Positions 6,195-13,242 of a DNA stretch of 18,603 nt are shown here, piece by piece. The stretch covers positions 1 through 18,603 of the forward strand of contig JAODNS010000072.1 in assembly GCA_025465145.1 (NCBI GenBank), in the 5' to 3' direction. The notes under the pieces are model-generated. The model was not told the DNA's origin. It was given only the letters and a program-made list of their open reading frames with translations, and searched no databases. Source of the DNA: Frankiales bacterium. GTDB taxonomy: Bacteria; Actinomycetota; Actinomycetes; Mycobacteriales; SCTD01. The translations under genes were made by a program, and so were the position numbers. Each line of letters opens with the position of its first letter. The stretch's first letter is position 1.

Positions 6195-8933
6195 CTACTC
6201 GCTCCCGCCCTCGGTGGTGTCCTTCTCCGGCGGCAGCAGCTCGTCGAGCAGCCGGTAGCGCGCCACCGCCTGCGCCGGCAGGCCCGCGTCCACCTCGCCG
6301 CGCTTCGCCAGCCCGGCCAGCACCGCCACGGCGATGGACTCCGGGTCCACGTGGAAGTGCCGCCGCAGCGACGCACGGGTGTCCGACCGGCCGAAGCCGT
6401 CGGTGCCGAGCGAGCTCCAGTCGCCGGGGACCCAGCGGCTGATCGCGTCCGGCACGGCCCGCATCCAGTCGCTGACGGCGACGACGGGCCCGGTGGTGGT
6501 CATGAGCGCCTGCGTGACGTACGGCGTGCGCGCGTCCTCATCCGGGTGCAGCAGCGCGTGCTCCTCGCACGCGATCGCGTCGCGGCGCAGCTCGTTCCAG
6601 CTGGTGACGCTCCAGACGTCGGCGGACACGCCCCAGTCCTCCCGCAGCAGCCGCTGCGCGTCCATCGCGAGGCGGACGGTGATGCCGCTGGCCAGCACCT
6701 GCGCCCGCGGTCCCTCGCCGCCCTCCGCGCTGAACCGGTACATGCCTCGCAGCACGCCCTCGCGCAGCCGCGGCAGGTCGGGCATGGCCGGCTGCGGGTA
6801 GGGCTCGTTGTAGACGGACAGGTAGTAGAAGACGTCCTCCGCGTCGGGGCCGTACATCCGCCGCAGACCGTCCTCGACGATGAAGGCGACCTCGTAGCTC
6901 CACGCCGGGTCGTACGCCACGACCGCCGGGTTCGTCGACGCCAGCAGCATCGAGTGGCCGTCCTGGTGCTGCAGCCCCTCGCCGTTCAGGGTCGTGCGGC
7001 CGGCTGTCGCGCCGAGCAGGAAGCCGCGACCGAGCTGGTCGGCCATCGCCCACATCTGGTCGCCGGTGCGCTGGAAGCCGAACATCGAGTAGAAGACGTA
7101 GACCGGGATCATCGGCTCGCCGTGGGTGGCGTACGCCGTGCCCGCCGCGATGACCGACGCCATCGAGCCGGCCTCGGTGATCCCCTCGTGCAGGATCTGG
7201 CCGACCGTCGACTCCTTGTACGACAGCAGCAGCTCGCGGTCGACGGCCTCGTAGGTCTGGCCGAACGGCGAGTAGATCTTCGCCGTCGGGAACATCGCGT
7301 CCATGCCGAACGTGCGTGCCTCGTCCGGCACGATCGGCACGAAGCGCGCGCCGATCCCCTTGTCCTTCATGAGGTCCTTGAGCAGTCGCACGAACGCCAT
7401 CGTCGTGGCGACCGGCTGCTTGCCTGACCCGTTCTTGAGCTCGTCGTAGACGTCCGGCTTGGGCAGGTCGAGCGGCTTCGCGCGCACCAGTCGCTTCGGC
7501 AAGGAGCCGCCGAGGGAGGCGCGGCGCTCCTTCATGTACTGCACCTCGTTGCTGTCCGTCCCCGGATGGAAGTACGGCGGCAGCTCGCCCTCGAGCGCGC
7601 TGTCCGGGATCTCCAGGTACAGCCGGTCGCGCAGTTCCTTGAGCTCGGCCTTGGTCAGCTTCTTCATCTGGTGGGTCGCGTTGCGGCCCTCGAAGTCCTT
7701 GCCGAGCGTCCAGCCCTTGATGGTGTGCGCGAGGATCACCGTCGGCTGGCCGACGTGCTTGGTGGCTGCGTCGAACGCCGCGTACACCTTCCGGTAGTCG
7801 TGCCCGCCGCGCGGCAGGCGCTGGCGGATGTCGTCGTCGGTGAGGTGCTCGACCATCTTGCGCAGCCGCGGGTCGGTGCCGAAGAACTTCTCCCGCGTGT
7901 ACGAGCCGGGCTCCACCGAGTAGGTCTGGAACTGCCCGTCCGGCGTGGTGTTCATGGCGTTGACGAGGACGCCGTCGACGTCGCGCGCGAGCAGGTCGTC
8001 CCACTGCCGGCCCCAGACGACCTTGATGACGTTCCAGCCCGCGCCGCGGAAGTACGACTCCAGCTCCTGGATGATCTTGCCGTTGCCGCGGACCGGGCCG
8101 TCGAGGCGCTGCAGGTTGCAGTTGACGACGAACGTCAGGTTGTCGAGCTCCTCTCGGGCGGCGACGCCGATCGCGCCGAGCGACTCGGGCTCGTCCATCT
8201 CGCCGTCGCCGAGGAAGCACCACACCCTGCTGTCGCTGGTGTCCTTGATGCCGCGGCTGGTGAGGTACCGGTTGAACCGCGCCTGGTAGATCGCGTCGAT
8301 CGGGCCGAGGCCCATCGACACGGTCGGAAACTCCCAGAAGTCCGGCATGAGCCGCGGGTGCGGGTAGCTCGGCAGGCTGCTCGGGCGGCTCTCCTGCCGG
8401 AAGCCGTCGAGGTGCTCCTCGGTCAGCCGCCCCTCGAGGAAGGCGCGGGCGTAGATGCCCGGCGACGCGTGCCCCTGGAAGAACACCTGGTCGCCGGACG
8501 TGCCCTCGGCGTCCTTGCCGCGGAAGAAGTGGTTGAAGCCGACCTCGTACAGGCTGGCGGCGCTGGCGTACGTCGCGATGTGACCGCCGACGCCGACCTC
8601 AGGGCGGTTGGCGCGGCTGACCATGATGGCGGCGTTCCCGCGGACGTACGCGCGGATCCGCCGCTCCAGGAACTCGTCGCCGGGGAACCACGGCTCGCGC
8701 TCGGGCGGGATGGTGTTGATGTAGTCGGTGCTGCGCAGCGCCGGGACCCCGACGTTCCGCTGCCGGGCGCGCTCGAGCAGGCGCAGCATCAGGTAGCGCG
8801 CGCGGCCCTGCCCCGCGGTGCTGACGAGGTCGTCGAAGCTCTGCAGCCACTCCTGCGTCTCGTCGGGGTCGATGTCCGGCAGCTGGCTGGGCAGGCCGTC
8901 GCTGATGACGCTGAAGCGGTCCTCGATGCTCAC
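6195..8933 (-). CDS. aceE: Pyruvate dehydrogenase E1 component, homodimeric type
   Basis: A 912-aa thiamine-diphosphate enzyme that decarboxylates pyruvate and acetylates the lipoyl group of E2 in the pyruvate dehydrogenase complex, feeding acetyl-CoA to the TCA cycle. It has the AceE-type TPP/Mg motif GDGEMDEPES (242-251) ending in VVNCNLQRLDGP (269-280), the N-terminal GGHIATYASAASLYEVGFNHFF region (116-137), QGHASPGIYARA (153-163), and a full C-terminal transketolase half (YSPFGQTYEAVDRE, EGLQHQDGHS). The length matches the family (about 890-930 aa). The start is GTG (VSIEDRFSV) with AAGGA 7 nt upstream. The frame stays open far upstream, but that extension is low-complexity Pro/Ala/Arg and overlaps two genes, so it is rejected. 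No E2 or E3 gene lies nearby, as is usual in actinobacteria. A palindrome sits 18 nt upstream. It is divergent from the YjbQ-family gene. Confidence 0.97.
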   Translation of the reverse strand: MSIEDRFSVISDGLPSQLPDIDPDETQEWLQSFDDLVSTAGQGRARYLMLRLLERARQRNVGVPALRSTDYINTIPPEREPWFPGDEFLERRIRAYVRGNAAIMVSRANRPEVGVGGHIATYASAASLYEVGFNHFFRGKDAEGTSGDQVFFQGHASPGIYARAFLEGRLTEEHLDGFRQESRPSSLPSYPHPRLMPDFWEFPTVSMGLGPIDAIYQARFNRYLTSRGIKDTSDSRVWCFLGDGEMDEPESLGAIGVAAREELDNLTFVVNCNLQRLDGPVRGNGKIIQELESYFRGAGWNVIKVVWGRQWDDLLARDVDGVLVNAMNTTPDGQFQTYSVEPGSYTREKFFGTDPRLRKMVEHLTDDDIRQRLPRGGHDYRKVYAAFDAATKHVGQPTVILAHTIKGWTLGKDFEGRNATHQMKKLTKAELKELRDRLYLEIPDSALEGELPPYFHPGTDSNEVQYMKERRASLGGSLPKRLVRAKPLDLPKPDVYDELKNGSGKQPVATTMAFVRLLKDLMKDKGIGARFVPIVPDEARTFGMDAMFPTAKIYSPFGQTYEAVDRELLLSYKESTVGQILHEGITEAGSMASVIAAGTAYATHGEPMIPVYVFYSMFGFQRTGDQMWAMADQLGRGFLLGATAGRTTLNGEGLQHQDGHSMLLASTNPAVVAYDPAWSYEVAFIVEDGLRRMYGPDAEDVFYYLSVYNEPYPQPAMPDLPRLREGVLRGMYRFSAEGGEGPRAQVLASGITVRLAMDAQRLLREDWGVSADVWSVTSWNELRRDAIACEEHALLHPDEDARTPYVTQALMTTTGPVVAVSDWMRAVPDAISRWVPGDWSSLGTDGFGRSDTRASLRRHFHVDPESIAVAVLAGLAKRGEVDAGLPAQAVARYRLLDELLPPEKDTTEGGSE

Positions 8934-8950
8934 CTCTACATCCTTACCCC

Positions 8951-8962
8951 TACCGGTCGGTA
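8951..8962. promoter_or_regulatory. Palindrome TACCGGTCGGTA upstream of aceE, possible operator
   Basis: Arms TACCG and CGGTA flank a GT centre, and a second palindrome CGGTACCG (8958-8965) overlaps it. It lies 18-29 nt before the aceE GTG in the 152-nt divergent region shared with the YjbQ-family gene. TACCG/CGGTA half-sites are typical of TetR-family operators. This is suggestive only. Confidence 0.35.
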
Positions 8963-9085
8963 CCGGCGAGCCCCGCAGCGCGGACCAGGAACGGGACGCT
9001 CGGCGGCGGTCGCGGCCAGAGCCTGCCGCCGCCTGTCTCCGACCCTGTTGGATCACCTCGGGTGCGGGGTGGGCAGGAGGTGCTC

Positions 9086-9490
9086 GTGGAGACGACCGTG
9101 CTGACCGTGCAGACCGGCAACCGCGAGGTGGTGCACGACCTGACGTGCGAGTGCGGGGAGTTCGTACGAGGTAAGGGAGACGGGCTGCTGCACGTGTTCG
9201 TGCCGCACGCCACGGCCGGCGTGGCGGTGCTCGAGCTGGGCTCCGGCAGCGACGACGACCTGCTCGCCGCGCTGCGCGAGCTCCTCCCGGCCGACGACCG
9301 GTGGCGGCACCGGCACGGCAGCCCCGGCCACGGCCGTGCGCACGTCCTGCCGGCGCTGGTGCCGCCGTACGCGACCGTGCCGGTGCTGGCCGGCGGGCTC
9401 GCGCTGGGGACGTGGCAGAGCCTCGCGCTGGTGGACCTGAACGTGGACAACCCGACGCGGCAGGTCCGCCTGTCGTGGCTGGCCGGCTGA
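9086..9490 (+). CDS. YjbQ/UPF0047 family protein (secondary thiamine-phosphate synthase-like)
   Basis: A 134-aa protein of the YjbQ/UPF0047 family. The start is GTG, because AGGAGG (9075-9080) sits 5 nt upstream; in-frame GTGs at 9062 and 9080 lie before or in that site. Family features are HVFVPHATAGVAVLE (36-50), the His-rich HRHGSPGHGRAH (75-86), LGTWQSLALVDLN (107-119) and the terminal PTRQVRLSW. E. coli YjbQ was reported to have weak thiamine-phosphate synthase activity, which gives the database name; the physiological role is unsettled. It is divergent from aceE, itself a thiamine-diphosphate enzyme, which is suggestive but not proof of a link. Its TGA shares an A with the ATG of the downstream transporter (TGATG), so the pair is coupled. 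Confidence 0.85.
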   Translation: METTVLTVQTGNREVVHDLTCECGEFVRGKGDGLLHVFVPHATAGVAVLELGSGSDDDLLAALRELLPADDRWRHRHGSPGHGRAHVLPALVPPYATVPVLAGGLALGTWQSLALVDLNVDNPTRQVRLSWLAG

Positions 9491-10218
9491 TGCTCGAGGC
9501 GGCGTTCTGGGGGTTCGCCGGCGGCTTCGCGCTGATCGTCGGCGCGGTGCTGGGCCTGTTCCTCGAGGCCAACACCCGGCTGATCGCGCTGGTCATGGGC
9601 TTCGGCGCGGGCGTGCTCATCAGCGCGCTCGCCTTCGAGCTGGCCGAGGAGTCCTTCCGCGCCGGCGGCACGTCGTCCACCGTCCTCGGCCTCGGCGGCG
9701 GCGCGCTGACGTTCTTCCTCGGCGACCTGGTGCTCGACAAGCGCGGCGCCGAGCACCGCAAGCGGTCCGGCGGCCAGCAGTCGGAGGGGGCGGCCGGCGC
9801 GATCGTGCTGGGCTCGCTGCTCGACGGCATCCCGGAGTCGGTCGCGATCGGCGTCAGCCTCATCGGCGGCGGCGGGGTGGGCGTCGCGGTCGTGGCGGCG
9901 GTGTTCCTGTCCAACGTGCCGGAGGCGATGTCCGCCGCCACCGGGCTGCAGAAGGCTGGCCACTCGACCCGCTGGGTGCTGTCGCTGTGGACGGGTGTCG
10001 CGGTGCTGTCCTCGCTCGCGGCGCTGTTCGGCTACGCGGTCCTCGGCGGCGCGGACGAGGCGACCATCGGGTTCATCCAGGCGTTCGCCGCCGGGGCGAT
10101 CCTGACGATGCTGTCGGACACGATGCTGCCCGAGGCGGTCGAGGGCGGCGGATCCACGGTGGGCCTCGCGACGGTCCTCGGGTTCACGTTGGCCTTCCTG
10201 CTCAGCCAGGCCGGCTGA
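9490..10218 (+). CDS. ZIP-family-like metal transporter with atypical core motifs
   Basis: A 242-aa membrane protein with seven to eight hydrophobic segments (about 5-25, 31-52, 66-80, 103-123, 130-150, 163-184, 192-212, 223-240). A charged loop DKRGAEHRKRSGG (83-95) lies between helices 3 and 4, as in ZIP transporters. The helix 4 and 5 motifs are recognisable but altered: LLDGIPESVAIG (110-121) and FLSNVPEAMSAATG (139-152), where canonical ZIPs have HN-x-P-E-G and HN/HE-x-P-E-G. Both metal-binding histidines are replaced (Asp and Ser-Asn). The family therefore implies divalent-metal import, but the altered site leaves substrate and even transport in doubt. The ATG overlaps the YjbQ-family stop. 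Its 3' end faces DUF2277, with 1 nt between the stop codons. Confidence 0.8.
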   Translation: MLEAAFWGFAGGFALIVGAVLGLFLEANTRLIALVMGFGAGVLISALAFELAEESFRAGGTSSTVLGLGGGALTFFLGDLVLDKRGAEHRKRSGGQQSEGAAGAIVLGSLLDGIPESVAIGVSLIGGGGVGVAVVAAVFLSNVPEAMSAATGLQKAGHSTRWVLSLWTGVAVLSSLAALFGYAVLGGADEATIGFIQAFAAGAILTMLSDTMLPEAVEGGGSTVGLATVLGFTLAFLLSQAG

Positions 10219-10230
10219 GTCAGGCCGGCC
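10209..10230. terminator. Hairpin between convergent stops, possible bidirectional terminator
   Basis: GGCCGGCTGA-G-TCAG(G)CCGGCC forms a GC-rich stem with one bulged G. The stop codons of the ZIP-like gene (TGA 10216-10218) and of DUF2277 (TCA 10220-10222) make up its apex. There is no U tract. Confidence 0.4.
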
Positions 10231-10462
10231 GGCGCACCGGCGGCTGCTCGGGCCCCGTCACCGGCTCGGTGCCGAGCGCGGCCAGCATCCGCTCGGTCGC
10301 GGCGGCGACCTCCGCGATGGCCGTCTCGAAGACGGCGGCGTTGGCCCGCGACGGGGTGCGGTACCCGGACAGCTTGCGGACGTACTGGCGCGCGGCGGCC
10401 TCGACGTCACCCGTGGTGGGGTGCGGCTCAGCGGCCCGCAGGGTACGGATGCTGCGGCACAT
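10220..10462 (-). CDS. DUF2277 family protein
   Basis: An 80-aa protein starting MCRSIRTLRAAEPHPTTGD and continuing with AAARQYVRKLSGYRTPS, the N-terminal signature of DUF2277 as I remember it (MCRNIRxLxNFEPPAT...A..QYVRKISG). The function is unknown. The reading is secure: AGGAGG lies 6 nt before the ATG, and the ATG shares its A with the TGA of the upstream cation transporter (TGATG). The Shine-Dalgarno is embedded in the last codons of that gene (HHTGGR), so the two are translationally coupled. Pairing with a CDF exporter may be incidental. The last residues (GPEQPPVRRPA) are low-complexity. Confidence 0.88.
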   Translation of the reverse strand: MCRSIRTLRAAEPHPTTGDVEAAARQYVRKLSGYRTPSRANAAVFETAIAEVAAATERMLAALGTEPVTGPEQPPVRRPA

Positions 10463-11523
10463 CAGCGACCTCCTGTGTGGTGGGCGGTCAGCTCGTGGTG
10501 CTCGGCCCCGTCCGGGTCGGCGTGGATGAACGCGCCGGTCAGCCGGCGCACCTCGTGCAGCAGGCGGTGCTCGGCCTCGACGGAGATGGCGTGCCCGGCG
10601 ACGAGCGACAGCGCGGGGTCGACGACGACCTCGCACTCGGCGCGCAGGGAGTGGCCGATCCAGCGGACCCGGACCTGGCCGATGTCCCGCACGCCCGGCG
10701 TCGCCCGCAGCACCCGCTCGACCTCGTCGACCAGGCTCTCGTCGACGGCGTCCATGAGTCGGCGGTAGACCTGCCGGGCCGCGTCGCGCAGGACGAAGAG
10801 GATCGCCACGGTGATGAGCAGCCCGACGATCGGGTCGGCCTGCTCGAAGCCGAGGGCCACGCCGGCTGCCCCGGCGACGACGGCCAGCGAGGTGAAGCCG
10901 TCGGTGCGTGCGTGCAGCCCGTCCGCCACCAGCGCGGCCGAGCCGATCTCGCGGCCGACCCGGATCCGGTAGCGCGCGACCAGCTCGTTGCCGAGGAACC
11001 CCAGGACTCCCGCGGCGGCGACCGCGAGGACGTGGTCGACGTCGCGCGGGTCGAGCAGCCGCCGGCCCGCCTCGTACGCGGCCAGGGCGGCGGACACGAG
11101 GATGACGGCGACGATGGCGATCCCGGCGAGGTCCTCGGCGCGGCCGTAGCCGTACGTGTACCTGCGGGTCGGGACCCGGCGGCCGAGGCTGAACGCGATG
11201 GCGAGCGGGACGGCGGTCAGTGCGTCGGCGACGTTGTGCAGCGTGTCGCCGAGCAGCGCCACGGACCCGGTGAAGACGACGACGACCGCCTGGAGCAGCG
11301 CGGTGATGCCGAGGACCACCAGCGACACGACGAGCGCCCGGGTGCCGCGGCTGGAGGTCTCCAGCTCCTGGTCGACGGAGTCGGCTGCGTCGTGGCTGTG
11401 CGGGGCGACCAGCTCCTTGAGCTTCCCGCGCAGGCCGGACGGGTGCGCGTGGGCACGGTCGTGCGGGTGGTCGTGCGGGGGGTCGTGCGGGTGGTCCTGC
11501 GGGGGGTCGGGCGCGTCGGACAC
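10462..11523 (-). CDS. Cation diffusion facilitator (CDF) transporter, zinc-type site
   Basis: A 353-aa CDF exporter using the proton gradient to remove divalent metal. The N-terminus (residues 10-46) is His/Asp/Pro-rich (DHPHDPPHDHPHDRAHAH), a likely metal-binding tail, followed by PHSHDAADSVDQELE. Six helices span about 62-240. The transport site is H96-x3-D100 (TM2, LHNVAD) and H204-x3-D208 (TM5, LHARTD), the HDHD arrangement linked with zinc selectivity in this family. A C-terminal cytoplasmic domain (250-345) carries the usual histidines (WIGHSLRAEC, AGHAISVEAEH, FIHADP). The start is GTG (VSDAP...); no Shine-Dalgarno is visible, and another GTG at 11556 would add 11 residues, so the start is uncertain. 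It is followed by coupled DUF2277 and is divergent from DUF3052. Confidence 0.9.
   Translation of the reverse strand: MSDAPDPPQDHPHDPPHDHPHDRAHAHPSGLRGKLKELVAPHSHDAADSVDQELETSSRGTRALVVSLVVLGITALLQAVVVVFTGSVALLGDTLHNVADALTAVPLAIAFSLGRRVPTRRYTYGYGRAEDLAGIAIVAVILVSAALAAYEAGRRLLDPRDVDHVLAVAAAGVLGFLGNELVARYRIRVGREIGSAALVADGLHARTDGFTSLAVVAGAAGVALGFEQADPIVGLLITVAILFVLRDAARQVYRRLMDAVDESLVDEVERVLRATPGVRDIGQVRVRWIGHSLRAECEVVVDPALSLVAGHAISVEAEHRLLHEVRRLTGAFIHADPDGAEHHELTAHHTGGR
11457..11504. repeat. Four 12-nt tandem repeats encoding the His-rich tail of the CDF transporter
   Basis: Units are GGTCGTGCGGGT, GGTCGTGCGGGG, GGTCGTGCGGGT and GGTCCTGCGGGG, followed by a decayed fifth copy (11505-11516). On the minus strand each unit gives about four residues (PHDH/PHDP type). 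In-frame gain or loss of units would change the tail length without breaking the gene. Confidence 0.75.
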
Positions 11524-11526
11524 GCG

Positions 11527-11562
11527 GCAAGTGTGCCGCGCCGAGCAGCTGGACACACTTGC
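11527..11562. promoter_or_regulatory. Inverted repeat GCAAGTGTG-N18-CACACTTGC at the CDF start
   Basis: Perfect 9-bp arms (11527-11535 and 11554-11562) lie immediately upstream of, and next to, the CDF start codon (11521-11523). A second, competing hairpin CGCGGCA-AGTG-TGCCGCG (11523-11540) uses the left arm and the start-codon base. It could be a metal-regulator operator or an mRNA structure controlling initiation. No known consensus is recognised. Confidence 0.45.
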
Positions 11563-11638
11563 GCCGACGGGGCGGGTCCGGTGGACTACCGCTCACGCCC
11601 CGCCGGGGCAGTCGCACGCACCACCGGAAGGGGCAGTC

Positions 11639-12082
11639 GTGAGCACGTCCGCGGACCACGCGGGACAGCGTGGGCTGGCCGAGAGGCTCGGCATCGAGCC
11701 CGGCATGGTCGTGCAGGTCGTCGGGGGTGACAACGACGTCGACACGGCGCTGCTCGACGACGTCGCGGCCCGCACCACGACCGAGCTCATCACGACCGAC
11801 GACAGCGACGAGGTCGTCGACGTCGTCCTGCTCTGGTGGCGCGAGGGCGACGGCGACCTCGTCGACGCGCTCGTCGACGCACTGACCAACCTCGGGGACA
11901 GCGGCGTCGTCTGGCTGCTGACCCCCAAGGCCGGCCGCGACGGGCACGTCGAGCCGAGCGACATCGACGAGGCCGCGCCGACCGCGGGCCTGTCCAGCAC
12001 CCGCAGCACCAGCGCCGCACCGGAGTGGTCCGGCACCCGCCTGGTCTCGCCCAAGGCCAGCCGGGCCAAGCAGCGCCGCTGA
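11639..12082 (+). CDS. DUF3052 family protein
   Basis: A 147-aa protein matching actinobacterial DUF3052 (from memory, Rv2239c-like). It has RLGIEPGMVVQVVGGDNDVD (15-34), a central DEVVDVVLLWWREGDGDLVDALVDAL block, GVVWLLTPKAGRDGHVEPSDIDEAAPTAGL, and a C-terminal WSGTRLVSPKASR. The structure and role are unknown; the WL-x-TPK and EPSDI-x-EA segments are the conserved core. The start is GTG with GGAAGGGG a few bases upstream. Families next to aceE in many actinobacteria include this one, and here it likewise lies divergent to and about 2.7 kb from aceE. It ends at the methyltransferase start with 11 nt between the stop and the chosen GTG. Confidence 0.85.
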   Translation: MSTSADHAGQRGLAERLGIEPGMVVQVVGGDNDVDTALLDDVAARTTTELITTDDSDEVVDVVLLWWREGDGDLVDALVDALTNLGDSGVVWLLTPKAGRDGHVEPSDIDEAAPTAGLSSTRSTSAAPEWSGTRLVSPKASRAKQRR

Positions 12083-12093
12083 CCCCGGAGCAG

Positions 12094-13242
12094 GTGCGCC
12101 TGCTGCTCTCGCCCGCCGGGCGGGCGGCGGTCGCGCTCGCGCAGGGCCTGGACCTCTCGCCGGCGGCGCGGCTGCCGGCTGCGGAGGCGGTACGGGCGGC
12201 CGCGGGTCCCGAGCTCGGTCCGCTCGCGCTGGAGCAGGCCGTGCTCAAGGGCCGTGCCCGCGCGAAGCACCCGGACGGCGACCGGCTCTGGTGGACCGGC
12301 GAGGCGCTCGAGCAGGCGTCCTCGTACGCCGTCGCCGTGCACCGCGCGGCGCGGTTCGCGGGAGCGGAGCGGGTGCTCGACCTGTGCTGCTCCGTCGGCG
12401 GCGACCTGCTCCCGCTGGCCGCCGTCGCCCCGGCGGTGGGCGTCGACCTGGACGAGGGCCGGCTCCTGCTGGCGGCCGAGAACGCGCGGGTGCTCGGCCT
12501 CGACGTGCCGCTGGTCCGGGCGGACGTGACGCGGCTGGATCCGCGGGGGCACGTCTTCGCCGACCCGGCGCGCCGGTCCGGTGGCCGGCGGGTCTTCGAC
12601 GCGCGGTCGTACACGCCGCGCCTGGACGTCGTCCTCGGCTGGCTGCCGCACCTCGACGCACTGGGGGTGAAGGTGGCGCCGGGGATCGACCACGAGGCGC
12701 TGCCGCCCGAGCTGGAGGTCGAGGTCGTCTCGCTGCGCGGCGACGTGAAGGAGGCGGTGCTGTGGGGCGGGTCGGCCCGTCGTGGACCGCGTCGCACCGC
12801 GACGCTGCTGCCTGGAGGGCACGTGCTGACGGACGCCGCCGCACCGGTGCCCGACGTCCGGCCGCCGGGGCAGTACCTGCTCGACCCGGACGGCGCCGTC
12901 GTCCGCTCGCACCTGGTCGCCGAGGTGGTCCGGCAGGTCGGCGGCTGGCTGCTCGACGAGACCATCGCGTACGTCTGCGCGGACGAGCCCGTGCCGACGC
13001 CGTACGGCCGCTGGTACGCGGTCCGCGAGACGCTCCCGTTCGGCCTGAAGCCGCTGCGCGAGCGGCTCCGGGCCTACGACGCCGGGCCGCTGGTCGTGAA
13101 GAAGCGCGGCACCGCCGTCGAGCCCGAGGTGCTGCGGCGTCAGCTCAAGCTGGCCGGCTCCCGCGAGGTGACCGTGGTGCTGACCCGGTCGGCCGGCCGG
13201 CAGGTCGCGCTCATCGTCGAAGCCGTCCGAACGCCCTCGTGA
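12094..13242 (+). CDS. Class I SAM-dependent methyltransferase with THUMP-like C-terminus
   Basis: A 382-aa protein. Residues about 92-165 form a Rossmann SAM-binding fold: motif I is VLDLCCSVGGDLLPLA (94-109), a Cys-Cys variant of the usual D-x-G-C/G-x-G, then GVDLDEGRLLLAAEN (116-130), and motif IV FADPARRSGGRR (155-166), reminiscent of the DPP(Y/F)/DPAR motif of nucleic-acid methylases. The C-terminal region (about 300-375; YAVRETLPFG, PLVVKKRGTAVEPEVLRRQLK) matches the THUMP-like domain seen in actinobacteria, suggesting an RNA substrate, but the target base is unknown. The start is uncertain. GTG 12094 is chosen as the first standard start after the DUF3052 stop, with GGAG only 3 nt upstream; CTG 12079 would overlap that stop. 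The 3' end overlaps the convergent DinB-like gene by 32 nt. Confidence 0.83.
   Translation: MRLLLSPAGRAAVALAQGLDLSPAARLPAAEAVRAAAGPELGPLALEQAVLKGRARAKHPDGDRLWWTGEALEQASSYAVAVHRAARFAGAERVLDLCCSVGGDLLPLAAVAPAVGVDLDEGRLLLAAENARVLGLDVPLVRADVTRLDPRGHVFADPARRSGGRRVFDARSYTPRLDVVLGWLPHLDALGVKVAPGIDHEALPPELEVEVVSLRGDVKEAVLWGGSARRGPRRTATLLPGGHVLTDAAAPVPDVRPPGQYLLDPDGAVVRSHLVAEVVRQVGGWLLDETIAYVCADEPVPTPYGRWYAVRETLPFGLKPLRERLRAYDAGPLVVKKRGTAVEPEVLRRQLKLAGSREVTVVLTRSAGRQVALIVEAVRTPS

Noticed and set aside
9062..9085. Earlier GTG starts for the YjbQ-family gene.
   Set aside because: AGGAGG (9075-9080) precedes GTG 9086 at a usual distance, and the family N-terminus begins about there.
8934..9941. A 336-codon upstream extension of aceE on the minus strand.
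   Set aside because: It is low-complexity Pro/Ala/Arg/Thr, overlaps the YjbQ-family and ZIP-like genes, and AceE length plus the AAGGA site place the start at 8933.
11593..12965. Long minus-strand frames across DUF3052 and the methyltransferase.
   Set aside because: They are rich in Arg/Pro/Ala with no family signature, and are shadows of the two recognised plus-strand genes.
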